Below are positions 20,997 to 31,222 of a stretch of 64,000 nucleotides of DNA, in pieces; positions within the stretch are counted from its first letter, which is position 1, and the number at the start of each line of letters is the position of its first letter. A program made the translations under genes and the position numbers. The notes under the pieces were generated by a model, which was given only the letters and a program-made list of their open reading frames with translations, made no database searches and was not told the origin of the DNA. Origin of the DNA: Chromohalobacter marismortui (GTDB taxonomy: Bacteria; Pseudomonadota; Gammaproteobacteria; Pseudomonadales; Halomonadaceae); assembly GCF_004364315.1 (NCBI RefSeq), contig NZ_SOBR01000006.1, forward strand, positions 1-64,000, written 5' to 3'.

Positions 20997-22307
20997 ATGT
21001 CCCAGACACGCGAACAGCAAATCGCCGCATTGGAAAAGGATTGGAACGAGAATCCACGCTGGAAGGACGTCATGCGTCCGTACAGCGCCGAGGAAGTCGT
21101 AAGGCTTCGTGGTAGCGTCAATGAAGCGCATACGCTCGCCACGATAGGCGCCGAAAAGCTCTGGCGCCTCGTCAACGGCGAGGCTCGCAAAGGCTACGTC
21201 AATTGCCTCGGCGCGCTGACCGGCGGCCAGGCCATGCAACAGGTCAAGGCGGGTATCGAGGCGATCTATCTCTCGGGCTGGCAGGTCGCCGCCGACAACA
21301 ACAGCTACCTATCGATGTACCCCGACCAGTCGCTCTACCCAGTGGACTCGGTGCCCAAGGTCGTCGAGCGCATCAACAACAGCTTCCGCCGTGCGGATCA
21401 GATCCAGTGGCAGAAAGGCGCCAACCCCGGCGATACCGACTTCGTCGATTACTTCGCGCCCATCGTCGCCGACGCCGAGGCGGGATTCGGCGGCGTGCTC
21501 AACGCCTATGAACTGATGACGGCCATGATCCGTGCCGGTGCCAGTGGCGTGCATTTCGAGGATCAGCTCGCCGCGGTCAAGAAGTGCGGCCACATGGGCG
21601 GCAAGGTGCTGGTGCCCACGCAGGAGGCCGTGCAGAAGCTGGTCGCCGCCCGCCTGGCCGCCGACGTCGCGGGCACGCCGACGCTGGTCATCGCGCGCAC
21701 CGACGCCAATGCCGCCAACCTGATCACCGCCGACGTGGATGATTACGACAAGCCCTTCATCACCGGGGAACGCACCGCCGAAGGCTTCTATCGGGTCAAT
21801 GCCGGCCTCGATCAGGCCATCTCGCGAGGCCTGGCCTACGCGCCCTTCGCCGACATCATCTGGTGCGAAACCGCCAAGCCGGATCTCGACGAAGCCAGGC
21901 GCTTCGCCGAGGCGATCCATCGCGAATATCCGGGGCAACTGCTGGCCTATAACTGCTCGCCGTCCTTCAACTGGAAGAAGAACCTCGACGACGCCGAGAT
22001 CGCCGGCTTCCAGAAAGCCCTGGCCGAGATGGGCTACACCTACCAGTTCATCACCTTAGCCGGCATTCACAACATGTGGTACAACATGTTCGATCTCGCC
22101 CACGCCTACGCCCAAGGCGAAGGCATGAAGCACTACGTCGAGAAGGTCCAGCAGCCGGAATTCGAAGCGGCCGAGCGTGGCTACACCTTCGTCGCCCACC
22201 AGCAGGAAGTCGGCACCGGCTACTTCGACGACATGACCAACATCATCCAGGGCGGCGTATCGTCGGTGACCGCGCTCAAGGGCTCCACCGAGGAAGCGCA
22301 GTTCTGA
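20997..22307 (+). CDS. aceA: Isocitrate lyase AceA
   Basis: This 436-residue enzyme cleaves isocitrate to glyoxylate and succinate, the first step of the glyoxylate shunt, needed for growth on acetate and fatty acids. The catalytic loop '[12 protein letters not shown]' near residue 195 contains the active-site cysteine; '[15 protein letters not shown]' near 318 is also family-specific. I chose the ATG at 20997, which follows an AAGAGG ribosome site and gives the E. coli enzyme's length. The 286-bp upstream gap carries the operator-like palindrome. No malate synthase or kinase/phosphatase gene lies nearby. Confidence 0.97.
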   Translation: MSQTREQQIAALEKDWNENPRWKDVMRPYSAEEVVRLRGSVNEAHTLATIGAEKLWRLVNGEARKGYVNCLGALTGGQAMQQVKAGIEAIYLSGWQVAADNNSYLSMYPDQSLYPVDSVPKVVERINNSFRRADQIQWQKGANPGDTDFVDYFAPIVADAEAGFGGVLNAYELMTAMIRAGASGVHFEDQLAAVKKCGHMGGKVLVPTQEAVQKLVAARLAADVAGTPTLVIARTDANAANLITADVDDYDKPFITGERTAEGFYRVNAGLDQAISRGLAYAPFADIIWCETAKPDLDEARRFAEAIHREYPGQLLAYNCSPSFNWKKNLDDAEIAGFQKALAEMGYTYQFITLAGIHNMWYNMFDLAHAYAQGEGMKHYVEKVQQPEFEAAERGYTFVAHQQEVGTGYFDDMTNIIQGGVSSVTALKGSTEEAQF

Positions 22308-22326
22308 CACGCCGCACACGCCCCAA

Positions 22327-22360
22327 ACGAGAAGGGCGCCCCATCGGGCGCCCTTCTCGT
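22327..22360. terminator. Bidirectional terminator between aceA and asd
   Basis: A strong stem ACGAGAAGGGCGCC with its exact complement (22347-22360) around a short loop sits between two convergent genes, 20 bp from each stop. T-runs are short in both directions. Confidence 0.75.
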
Positions 22361-22379
22361 TACCTGACCGGCGACCCGA

Positions 22380-23495
22380 TCAACGCTGCTCGCGGAGGAT
22401 ACCGAGCATCCGCTTGAGCGGTTCCGCCGCCCCCCACAGCAACTGATCGCCCACCGAGAAGGCGGAGAGATATTCGCCGCCCATGGCCAGCTTGCGCAGG
22501 CGCCCGACCGGCACGTCCAGCGTACCGGTCGCCGCGGCCGGCGTCAGGCCGCTCAAGGTGGCATCCTTGTCGTTGGGAATCACCTTCGCCCACTGATTGT
22601 GCTTGGCCAGGCGGTCTTCGATCTCGTCGAGCGGCACATCCTGCTTGAGCTTGATGGTGAACGCCTGGCTATGCGAACGCATCGCGCCGATGCGTACGCA
22701 CAAGCCGTCGATGGGGATCGGCGAATCGCCGGTGGCAAGAATCTTGTTGCTCTCGACTCCGCCTTTCCACTCTTCCTTGCTCTGACCGTTGTCCATCGCC
22801 TTGTCGATCCACGGCAACAAACTGCCGGCCAGCGGCTCGCCGAACTGCTCGGTGGGAAAATCAGCGCCGCGCATGGCCTGCGTCACCTGACGGTCGATAT
22901 CCAGGATCGCGCTGCTCGGATCCGCCAGCGCCGACGACGCCGCACCATGCAAGGCACCCATCTGGGAAAGCAACTCGCGCATGTGCTTGGCCCCAGAGCC
23001 CGACGCCGCCTGGTAGGTCATGGACGTCATCCACTCCACCATATTGGCCTCGAACAAGCCGCCCAGCCCCAGCAGCATCAGGCTGACGGTGCAGTTGCCG
23101 CCCACGAACGTCTTGCCGCCGTTGGCGAGACTACGCTCGATGACGTGGCGGTTGACCGGGTCGAGCACGATGGTCGCCTCGTCCGCCATGCGCAACGTGC
23201 TGGCGGCGTCGATCCAGTAGCCTTGCCAGCCGGCCTCGCGCAGCGGGCGGTAGACGCTTTCCGTATAGTCGCCCCCCTGAGCGGTGACCACCACATCGAG
23301 ACTCTTGAGGGCCTCCAGATCGCGAGCATCCTTGAGGGGCGGCACTTCGACCCCGATGTCGGGACCGGGCTGGCCGACCTGAGAGGTGGTGAAGAACACC
23401 GGTTCGAGGCCCGCGAAATCACCATCCTCGCGCATGCGTTGCATGAGGACAGACCCCACCATTCCCCGCCAACCGACAAAACCGACTCTAAGCAT
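22380..23495 (-). CDS. asd: Aspartate-semialdehyde dehydrogenase Asd
   Basis: This 371-residue NADPH-dependent enzyme makes aspartate semialdehyde for Lys, Met, Thr and diaminopimelate synthesis. '[18 protein letters not shown]' at the N-terminus is the nucleotide-binding motif, and the catalytic cysteine is in '[14 protein letters not shown]' near residue 135. It is the long gammaproteobacterial (GWRGMVGS) type. AGGAGG lies ahead of the ATG. It follows leuB by 56 bp, as in pseudomonads, and is the last gene of leuCDB-asd. Confidence 0.96.
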   Translation of the reverse strand: MLRVGFVGWRGMVGSVLMQRMREDGDFAGLEPVFFTTSQVGQPGPDIGVEVPPLKDARDLEALKSLDVVVTAQGGDYTESVYRPLREAGWQGYWIDAASTLRMADEATIVLDPVNRHVIERSLANGGKTFVGGNCTVSLMLLGLGGLFEANMVEWMTSMTYQAASGSGAKHMRELLSQMGALHGAASSALADPSSAILDIDRQVTQAMRGADFPTEQFGEPLAGSLLPWIDKAMDNGQSKEEWKGGVESNKILATGDSPIPIDGLCVRIGAMRSHSQAFTIKLKQDVPLDEIEDRLAKHNQWAKVIPNDKDATLSGLTPAAATGTLDVPVGRLRKLAMGGEYLSAFSVGDQLLWGAAEPLKRMLGILREQR

Positions 23496-23551
23496 GTGTC
23501 GTCCTCCTGAAATCTACGAATGGGCGTATGGCCATGATACGTGAGCCGCGC

Positions 23552-24631
<1,080 letters not shown>

Positions 24632-24808
24632 GGCGTACTCTCTCGCAACTCGACACATCATCATGAATGACGTGATGATTGGTTCGTGGGTGGCCGACGC
24701 CGCAACGTCGACCACGGGAAGATGGGCGTTCCCTGCCATCCCGACTCATTGAGCCGGGTCTCCCTGTCGATTGTGTCCAGCGTTGTTGTTATTCAAAGGC
24801 CGCCAGCG

Positions 24809-25456
24809 TCATCCAGCCTGACGGAACAACCACGGCCGCGCCTGACGATGACGTTTTTCGAAGTCATCAATAGCGTCGGCGTCTTTCAACGTCAGGCCGA
24901 TATCATCCAGCCCTTCGAGCAGGCATTGCTTGCGGAACGCGTCGACCTCGAAGGTAAGTGTCTCACCGCTGGGGGTGATGACTTGCTGGCTTTCGAGATC
25001 GACATCCAGACGATAGCCTTCTTCGGCCTCGGCTTCCTGAAATAGCCGATCCACCGTGGCCTCGTCGAACGTGATCAGCAACAGGCCGTTCTTGAAGGCA
25101 TTGTTGAAGAAGATATCGGCGAAGCTCGGCGCGATGATCACGCGAAACCCGAAGTCTTCCAGTGCCCAGGGGGCATGCTCGCGTGAGCTACCGCAGCCGA
25201 AGTTGCGGCGTGCCAGCAATACGCTGGCACCCTGATAACGCGGCTGATTGAGCACGAAATCCGGATTGAGCGGACGCGTGGCGACGTCCTGTCCCGGGTA
25301 ACCTTCATCCAGATAGCGCAGCTCGTCGAACAGGTTGGGACCGAAGCCGGTACGCTTGATCGACTTCAAGAACTGTTTGGGGATGATCAGGTCGGTATCC
25401 ACGTTGGCGCGATCCATGGGCGCCACGAGGCCCTGATGGCGATCGAACTTGCGCAT
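24809..25456 (-). CDS. leuD: 3-isopropylmalate dehydratase small subunit LeuD
   Basis: This 215-residue swivel-domain subunit pairs with LeuC to isomerise 2- to 3-isopropylmalate. Landmarks: '[21 protein letters not shown]' near residue 20 and '[14 protein letters not shown]' near 85. Two starts are possible: GTG at 25462 overlapping the leuC stop, or ATG at 25456. The AGGAGG motif sits 7 bases from the ATG but only one from the GTG, so the ATG is preferred. Confidence 0.95.
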   Translation of the reverse strand: MRKFDRHQGLVAPMDRANVDTDLIIPKQFLKSIKRTGFGPNLFDELRYLDEGYPGQDVATRPLNPDFVLNQPRYQGASVLLARRNFGCGSSREHAPWALEDFGFRVIIAPSFADIFFNNAFKNGLLLITFDEATVDRLFQEAEAEEGYRLDVDLESQQVITPSGETLTFEVDAFRKQCLLEGLDDIGLTLKDADAIDDFEKRHRQARPWLFRQAG

Positions 25457-25458
25457 GC

Positions 25459-26922
25459 TCACGCCTCCTGTACTTGGCTGTCATCGTTGGCGGCGCCCTC
25501 GGCCCCGAAATCGCGCACATCGACGAAGTGCCCGGCGATGGCGGCGGCGGCCGCCATGGCGGGGCTCACCAGATGCGTGCGGCCGCCGTAGCCCTGGCGA
25601 CCCTCGAAGTTACGATTGGACGTCGAAGCGCAATGCTCGCCGGTCCCCAGCTTGTCGGCATTCATCGCCAAGCACATGGAACACCCCGGCTCGCGCCATT
25701 CGAAGCCCGCCTCGAGGAAGATCTTGTCCAGCCCCTCCTCCTCGGCCTGGCGCTTGACCAGTCCGGAACCGGGCACGACCATCGCCAGCTTGATGGAATC
25801 CGCGACCTTACGGCCCTCAGCGACCTTGGCCGCCTCACGCAAGTCTTCGATGCGCGAGTTGGTGCACGAGCCAATGAAGACCTTGTCGAGCTGGATATCG
25901 GTGATCTGCTGCCCCGCATGCAGCCCCATGTACTCGAGGGCACGCGAGACGCCGCGCTGCACGGTCTCGTCGCCGGCGGCGGCGGGATCCGGTACCTGTG
26001 CGCCGACACCGGCGACCATTTCCGGGCTCGTGCCCCAGGTGACCTGCGGCTCGATCGCGGCGGCGTCGAGTTCGACGATCTTGTCGAACGGGGCATCGTC
26101 GTCGGAGACCAGCTCACGCCAGTCGGCGACCGCCGCATCCCAATATTCTTCGCTGGGCGCGAAGGGGCGACGACGCAGATACTCGACCGTGGTCTCGTCC
26201 ACCGCGACCAGTCCCACGCGCGCGCCGGCCTCGATGGCCATGTTGCAGATGGTCATGCGGCCTTCCATGGACAAATCGCGAATCGCGCTACCGGCAAACT
26301 CGATGGCATAGCCTGTGCCACCGGCGGTGCCGATCTTGCCGATCACCGCCAGCACGATGTCCTTCGCCGTCACGCCGAGACCCAGTTCGCCCTCGACGCG
26401 TACCTGCATGTTCTTCATCTTGCGCTGAATCAGGCACTGGGTCGCCAGCACGTGCTCGACCTCGGAGGTGCCGATGCCGTGCGCCAGGGCCCCGAAGGCA
26501 CCGTGCGTAGCGGTGTGCGAATCGCCGCAGACCACCGTCATGCCCGGCTGCGTAGCACCTTGCTCCGGTCCTACCACGTGCACGATGCCCTGACGCGCGT
26601 CGTTGATGCGAAATTCCTCGATGCCGAAGCTGGTGCAGTTGTCGTCCAGCGTCTCGACCTGGATGCGCGAGACCGGATCGACGATGCCCGCATTGCCCTC
26701 GGAACGCTCCTTGAGCGTGGTCGGCACGTTATGGTCCGGCGTGGCGAGGTTGGTATCCAGTCGCCACGGCTTGCGCCCGGCGAGGCGCAGGCCTTCGAAG
26801 GCCTGCGGCGAGGTCACTTCGTGCAACAGGTGACGATCGATATAGATCAACGCCGTGCCGTCGTCGCGTTCCTTTACCAGATGCCGCGACCAAAGCTTGT
26901 CGTAAAGAGTCTGGCCTGCCAT
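25459..26922 (-). CDS. leuC: 3-isopropylmalate dehydratase large subunit LeuC
   Basis: This 487-residue aconitase-family subunit ligates a [4Fe-4S] cluster through cysteines in '[15 protein letters not shown]' (near residue 345) and 'CSMCLAMN' (near 410). N-terminal '[12 protein letters not shown]' and '[16 protein letters not shown]' are typical. The ATG at 26922 is chosen over upstream codons because the family sequence begins there. It is the first gene of leuCDB-asd and divergent from a LysR gene across 208 bp. Confidence 0.96.
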   Translation of the reverse strand: MAGQTLYDKLWSRHLVKERDDGTALIYIDRHLLHEVTSPQAFEGLRLAGRKPWRLDTNLATPDHNVPTTLKERSEGNAGIVDPVSRIQVETLDDNCTSFGIEEFRINDARQGIVHVVGPEQGATQPGMTVVCGDSHTATHGAFGALAHGIGTSEVEHVLATQCLIQRKMKNMQVRVEGELGLGVTAKDIVLAVIGKIGTAGGTGYAIEFAGSAIRDLSMEGRMTICNMAIEAGARVGLVAVDETTVEYLRRRPFAPSEEYWDAAVADWRELVSDDDAPFDKIVELDAAAIEPQVTWGTSPEMVAGVGAQVPDPAAAGDETVQRGVSRALEYMGLHAGQQITDIQLDKVFIGSCTNSRIEDLREAAKVAEGRKVADSIKLAMVVPGSGLVKRQAEEEGLDKIFLEAGFEWREPGCSMCLAMNADKLGTGEHCASTSNRNFEGRQGYGGRTHLVSPAMAAAAAIAGHFVDVRDFGAEGAANDDSQVQEA

Positions 26923-27090
26923 GGGATCTCCTCCACTCATGCCTCCCCGACCGGGAAGATTGGGCGATGACGCTCTGTGTCGTCTTGCCACATGTCGCTA
27001 GCTACGCGCCGCGATAACCGGCGCAACCTTGATGTCCACAAGCCTAAGAGGGCTTATGGATAAAAGCAATTCATGTTATTTATGCTTTGG

Positions 27091-27105
27091 ATTCCAAAAT
27101 AGAAT
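27091..27105. promoter_or_regulatory. LysR-type box in the leuC/lysR intergenic region
   Basis: ATTC-CAAAATA-GAAT is a dyad with the T-N11-A form typical of LysR operators, 26 bp before the LysR gene start. The divergent arrangement makes leuC and the regulator itself natural targets. The match is short, so this is a candidate only. Confidence 0.4.
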
Positions 27106-27130
27106 ACATGCCCGATAACAGAGCGCGCTC

Positions 27131-28024
27131 ATGGATACGCAAAGCCTGCAAGCCTTCCTCGCGGTCGCCGATCACGGTTCGTTCTCGCTCGCCGCGGAAC
27201 AGCTCCACCTGACCCAGCCTGCCGTCAGCAAGCGCATCGCGGGCCTCGAGGGACAGGTCGGCGCACAGCTCTTCGACCGTCTCAACCGCCGCGTGACGCT
27301 CACCGAAGCCGGTCGCACCCTGCTACCGCGTGCCCGCCAGATCCTGGTGATGTTCGACGACAGCCGTCGTGCGCTGTCCAACCTCAGCGGCGACATCAGT
27401 GGCAGCCTGACCATGGCCACCAGCCATCATGTCGGCCTGCACCGTCTGCCGCCGTTGCTCAAGGCCTATACCCAGGCCTATCCGGACGTACGCATGGACA
27501 TGCGCTTTCTGGACTCGGAACAAGCCTATCAAGGTGTGCTGGACGGCGACCTGGAGCTCGCCGTGGTCACCCTGGCGCCGGTCCCCGACCCGGCGCTGAC
27601 GGTGGTGCCGGTGTGGATCGACCAGTTGCGCTTCGTCTGCGGACGCGAGCACGCCCTCGCCGGGCGCGACACGGTCGCGCTGTCGGCACTCTCCGATCAC
27701 GACGCCGTGCTGCCGGGACATCTGACCTTCACCCGGGGCATCGTGGTGGACACCTTCGCCCGCGACGGCCTGCAGGTGAACGTCTCGCTGTCCACCAATT
27801 ACCTCGAAACCCTCAAGATGATGGTCGCCATCGGCCTGGGCTGGAGCGTACTGCCCGACACCATGATCGACGACGAGATCGAAGTCATGCCCATCGATCA
27901 CCGCCCCATCCAGCGTCCACTGGGCTATCTGTTCCACAAGAGCCGTACGCTTTCCAATGCCGCACGAGCCATGCTCGAGATGCTGGATGCCGCCCGGGAC
28001 ACGACGGCCCGGCAATGGATGTGA
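27131..28024 (+). CDS. LysR family regulator divergent from leuCDB
   Basis: This 297-residue LysR-type regulator has the helix-turn-helix 'SFSLAAEQLHLTQPAVSKRIAGLE' at residues 17-40 and an effector domain beginning 'GSLTMATSHHVGLHRLPPLL'. The divergent position suggests control of leuCDB-asd, a common pattern in Halomonas and Pseudomonas relatives. The ligand is unknown. A run of six Ts lies about 55 bp after the stop, but I cannot draw a convincing stem before it. Confidence 0.88.
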   Translation: MDTQSLQAFLAVADHGSFSLAAEQLHLTQPAVSKRIAGLEGQVGAQLFDRLNRRVTLTEAGRTLLPRARQILVMFDDSRRALSNLSGDISGSLTMATSHHVGLHRLPPLLKAYTQAYPDVRMDMRFLDSEQAYQGVLDGDLELAVVTLAPVPDPALTVVPVWIDQLRFVCGREHALAGRDTVALSALSDHDAVLPGHLTFTRGIVVDTFARDGLQVNVSLSTNYLETLKMMVAIGLGWSVLPDTMIDDEIEVMPIDHRPIQRPLGYLFHKSRTLSNAARAMLEMLDAARDTTARQWM

Positions 28025-28235
28025 CGCCTCATGTCGTGAAACATCAAGACAACCCATGAGATAGCTAGGGGGCTCGCCTTTTTTCGTCACGCCGATTTGA
28101 TCGATAGCGACGCAAAAACGCCGTTTATTATCAACCTGATCGTGACGTCGTGTCAGAAAACATCATGTGGGCTGTTCGGCGCCGCCTTAGCCTTGTGCCA
28201 GACCAACGACACAAACCGCTTGCATGAGGCAGGAC

Positions 28236-29402
28236 ATGACCGACGCGACTCCCCACGCGTGGGCGGAACAGCCCACCGAAACGGCACTGACCCTTCCATC
28301 CCGTTATTTCTACGACCCGAAACTCTTCGACGCCGAACGTGACCGCATCTTCATGGGCGCCTGGCATTTCGCCTGTCACGTCAACGAGCTGGCCGAGCCC
28401 GGCGCCTTCGTGGTGCGCGATATCTTCGATCAGAGCGTCATCGTGATGCGGGACCGTCAGGGCGAGCTGCACGCCTTTCACAATGTCTGCCAGCACCGTG
28501 GCAACCGCCTGCTCGACAAGACGCGCGGCGTGCAGAAGAGCGTCATCCGGTGTGCCTATCATTCCTGGTGCTACGGGCTGGACGGCAGCCTGCGCGCCGC
28601 GCCGCGCAGCGATCGGATCGCGGCCTTCAATGTCGACGATTACCACATCCCGCCGGTACGCCTGGAAGTCTTCGCCGGGGGCGTCTACTTCAATCTCGAT
28701 CCCGACGCGACCGACATGCAGACGCTCTTCCCCGGTGCCGAGGCCGCCATCCGCGAGGCGATTCCAGGCCTGGACGCCATGCAGCTGATCCAAGAAGACG
28801 ACGTCATCGTCCCGGCCAACTGGAAAGTGATCATGGACAATTCCATCGAAGGCTATCACTTCCAGCTTTCAGGCCCCCACCACGTCGACCTGGCCGCCTT
28901 GATCGATTTCGATGGCTACCGCCTGACCCATCACGACAACTGGTGGACCTATGGCGCGCCGCCCAATGCCGATGCCAAGCAGGCATACGGCGTGCCGCTG
29001 GACCGCCCGCCCGGCAACGGCGATGGCTTTTTCAACATTGGTATCTGGCCGCATAACACCTTCTATCAGTTCCCGTTCTCGCAGTGCATGGGCACGTTCA
29101 TGATCATCCCGCTGGATGCCGAGCGCTCGATCCTGCGCTTCGGGTATTACACCCCTCACGACACGCTGCCGGAAGTGACCAGGGCCAGCATGCGCTGGAT
29201 GAACGAAGAGCTCGGCCCCGAAGACATCGAGCTCAACATCAGCGTGCAGAAAGGTCTGCACTCGCTGGGCTACGATCAGGGCCGCTACATGATCGATGCC
29301 GCACGCAGCAATGAAAGCGAGCACCTGGTGCTGCACTTCCACCGGCTGGTGTTCCAGGCCTTGCATGGCGACGCCACCACGCCCCAGGAGGTGCCGTCAT
29401 GA
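28236..29402 (+). CDS. Rieske oxygenase alpha subunit (CntA/GbcA/choline monooxygenase-like)
   Basis: This 388-residue ring-hydroxylating-type oxygenase has Rieske ligands C85, H87, C106 and H109. Its C-terminus ('SVQKGLHSLGYDQGRYM...SEHLVLHFHRL') resembles carnitine monooxygenase CntA and glycine betaine demethylase GbcA, so the substrate is probably a quaternary amine. Mononuclear iron ligands are likely D201/E205, H208 and H215 or H216; the second histidine is 6-7 residues after the first instead of the usual four. The ATG at 28236 has a GAGGCAGGA ribosome site, favouring it over 28224. Its stop overlaps the next gene (ATGA). The reductase encoded at 32900 is the probable electron donor. 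Substrate is not established. Confidence 0.85.
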   Translation: MTDATPHAWAEQPTETALTLPSRYFYDPKLFDAERDRIFMGAWHFACHVNELAEPGAFVVRDIFDQSVIVMRDRQGELHAFHNVCQHRGNRLLDKTRGVQKSVIRCAYHSWCYGLDGSLRAAPRSDRIAAFNVDDYHIPPVRLEVFAGGVYFNLDPDATDMQTLFPGAEAAIREAIPGLDAMQLIQEDDVIVPANWKVIMDNSIEGYHFQLSGPHHVDLAALIDFDGYRLTHHDNWWTYGAPPNADAKQAYGVPLDRPPGNGDGFFNIGIWPHNTFYQFPFSQCMGTFMIIPLDAERSILRFGYYTPHDTLPEVTRASMRWMNEELGPEDIELNISVQKGLHSLGYDQGRYMIDAARSNESEHLVLHFHRLVFQALHGDATTPQEVPS

Positions 29403-30166
29403 CATTCACCGGACAACGCGTACTGGTGACCGGCGGTGCCCGCGGTATCGGCGCCGCCACGGCACGGCGCTTTCTGGAACAGGGGGCACGCGTCGCCATC
29501 GGCGCGCGCCGAGAGGCCTCCGTAGACGCGTTTCGCGATTCGCTGGCGAATACCGACCTTACCACGGCCACGGTGGAAGCCGCCGTCGGCGAGATCGGCC
29601 CCCAGGACGAATCCCGGGCAGTCGTGGAAACCGCCGTCGCGCGTCTCGGTGGACTCGACATCCTGGTCAATTGCGCCGGCGTCTTCGAGGAAGTGCCCTT
29701 CGAGAAAGTCTCGCAGGAACACTGGGACAGCACCTTCCGCGTCAACGTGGGCGGCACCTTCTTCTGCCTCCAGGCGGCGCTACCGCACCTGGAGGCCAGT
29801 GGCGGCAACGTCGTCAATCTGGGCTCGGATGCCGGCTTGATCGGCTTTCCGCCGAGCAGCGTCTACTCCGGCGCCAAGGCCGCCGTGGTCAACCTGACCC
29901 GCGCCTTGGCCCTCGAGCTGGCCGGCCGCATACGGATCAACTGCGTGTGCCCGGGCAATGTCGAGACCGACATGATCCAGCACGCCGCCGAGACCAGCGA
30001 CGATCCACACGCCTACCTGGACGCGGCCCATCGACGTTCGCCCCTGAAGCGCATGGGGCAACCGCAAGAGATCGCCGATGCCGTGCTCTATCTCGCCTCT
30101 TCCCAGGCCGGCTTCACGCACGGCGCCATCCTGTCCGTCGACGGTGGCGGCGTGTGCGGCTTTTGA
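29399..30166 (+). CDS. SDR family oxidoreductase
   Basis: This 255-residue classical short-chain dehydrogenase has the NAD(P) motif 'TGGARGIGAA' at residues 11-20, 'NCAGVFEEVPFEKV' near 92, and catalytic 'YSGAKAA' (Tyr and Lys) near 157. The C-terminal 'GAILSVDGGGVCGF' is typical. Translation is coupled to the Rieske gene by a four-base overlap, so it should act on the oxygenase product or a nearby alcohol/ketone. Substrate unknown. Confidence 0.9.
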   Translation: MTFTGQRVLVTGGARGIGAATARRFLEQGARVAIGARREASVDAFRDSLANTDLTTATVEAAVGEIGPQDESRAVVETAVARLGGLDILVNCAGVFEEVPFEKVSQEHWDSTFRVNVGGTFFCLQAALPHLEASGGNVVNLGSDAGLIGFPPSSVYSGAKAAVVNLTRALALELAGRIRINCVCPGNVETDMIQHAAETSDDPHAYLDAAHRRSPLKRMGQPQEIADAVLYLASSQAGFTHGAILSVDGGGVCGF

Positions 30167-30187
30167 GCTCGCGCACCGCATCTGACG

Positions 30188-30219
30188 GCAACACAACGAC
30201 AACACAACGACAACACACC
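30188..30219 (+). repeat. Short direct repeat (GACAACACAAC, about three copies)
   Basis: Three near-identical 10-11-bp units (GCAACACAAC, GACAACACAAC, GACAACACACC) fill most of the 67-bp gap before the binding-protein gene, just before its GAGGAG ribosome site. Such an unstructured C/A-rich leader may favour translation, but could be a neutral duplication. Confidence 0.7.
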
Positions 30220-30233
30220 ACGAGGAGACTGCC

Positions 30234-31193
30234 ATGACCGCTATCCCCCGACACCGCACCCCGCTGGGCCGCTTGACGTCCACGCTGCTCGGCGTCGCCA
30301 TGAGCGCGCTACTGCTCGCGCCTTTCGGGATCGCCCAGGCCGAAGACGACATGGTCCGCTTCGGCACGCCGCAATGGCCCGGCGCCACCGTCAAGTCGGA
30401 AGTGGCGCGGCAACTGCTGGATACGCTCGGCTATCACACCACCCTGCGGGAAGCCAGCTCGTCGATCATCCTGGAAGCCATGGCGAGCGGCGATCTCGAC
30501 GTCAACATGGCGCTCTGGCGACCGTCGCAAAGCGGCATGCTCGATCCTCGCCTGGAGGCCGGCGAACTGGTCGAAGTCGTCAAGAACATCGACGGTGCGC
30601 GCTTCCAGCTCGCAGTGCCCGAATACGTGTGGGACGCCGGTGTGCACTCGATGGCCGACCTCGCCGAGCACGCGGAACGTTTTGACCGCACCTTCTATGG
30701 TATCGAGCCAGGCAACGTCGGCAACGAACTGATGCACAAGGCCATCGTCAACGGCACTTATGGCCTGGATGACTGGCAGGTCGCGGCCTCCAGCGTGACC
30801 GGCATGATGTCTCAGGTCGCAAGCGACATTCGTAACGGCCAATGGATCGCGTTCCTGGGCTGGGAACCGCATTGGATGAATGTCGACTTCGACATTCGCT
30901 ACCTGGAAGACCCCGAGAACCTCTGGGGCGACGCCAGCTCGGTGTCCACGGTGGTCGCCAGCGACTTCGCCGAGCGTCACCCCAACGTCATCGCCTTTCT
31001 CGACAACATGCGCGTGCCCATCGAGGTCCAAAACCAATGGGTCTACGCCTATAGCCGTGAGGACCAGCCGCTGAAATCGGTCGCCGCCGACTGGATCCAG
31101 TCGCATCCCGAACGGGTCAACACCTGGCTCGAAGGCGTAACCACGGCGGATGGCGAGACCCGCGCGCAAGACGCCTATCAGGCCTCGCGTTGA
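30234..31193 (+). CDS. ProX-like glycine betaine/choline-type substrate-binding protein
   Basis: This 319-residue secreted binding protein of the OpuAC/ProX family has a long basic N-terminal signal segment (cleavage near residue 34, 'GIAQAEDD'). Family features include 'NMALWRPSQSGML' near residue 88 and 'QWIAFLGWEPHWMNVDFDIRYLEDP' near 203; the tryptophans there normally form the box that cradles a trimethylammonium group. That supports quaternary-amine uptake. No ABC permease or ATPase gene is adjacent, so it must use components encoded elsewhere or serve as a periplasmic sensor. Confidence 0.87.
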   Translation: MTAIPRHRTPLGRLTSTLLGVAMSALLLAPFGIAQAEDDMVRFGTPQWPGATVKSEVARQLLDTLGYHTTLREASSSIILEAMASGDLDVNMALWRPSQSGMLDPRLEAGELVEVVKNIDGARFQLAVPEYVWDAGVHSMADLAEHAERFDRTFYGIEPGNVGNELMHKAIVNGTYGLDDWQVAASSVTGMMSQVASDIRNGQWIAFLGWEPHWMNVDFDIRYLEDPENLWGDASSVSTVVASDFAERHPNVIAFLDNMRVPIEVQNQWVYAYSREDQPLKSVAADWIQSHPERVNTWLEGVTTADGETRAQDAYQASR

Positions 31194-31222
31194 CCTTCCG
31201 CCCTCCGCCTCAGGATGCCTGC

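Noticed and set aside
28025-28235. Intrinsic terminator after the LysR gene (T6 run near 28080)
   Set aside because: The T-run is real, but no stable GC stem directly precedes it, so it was not listed as a terminator.
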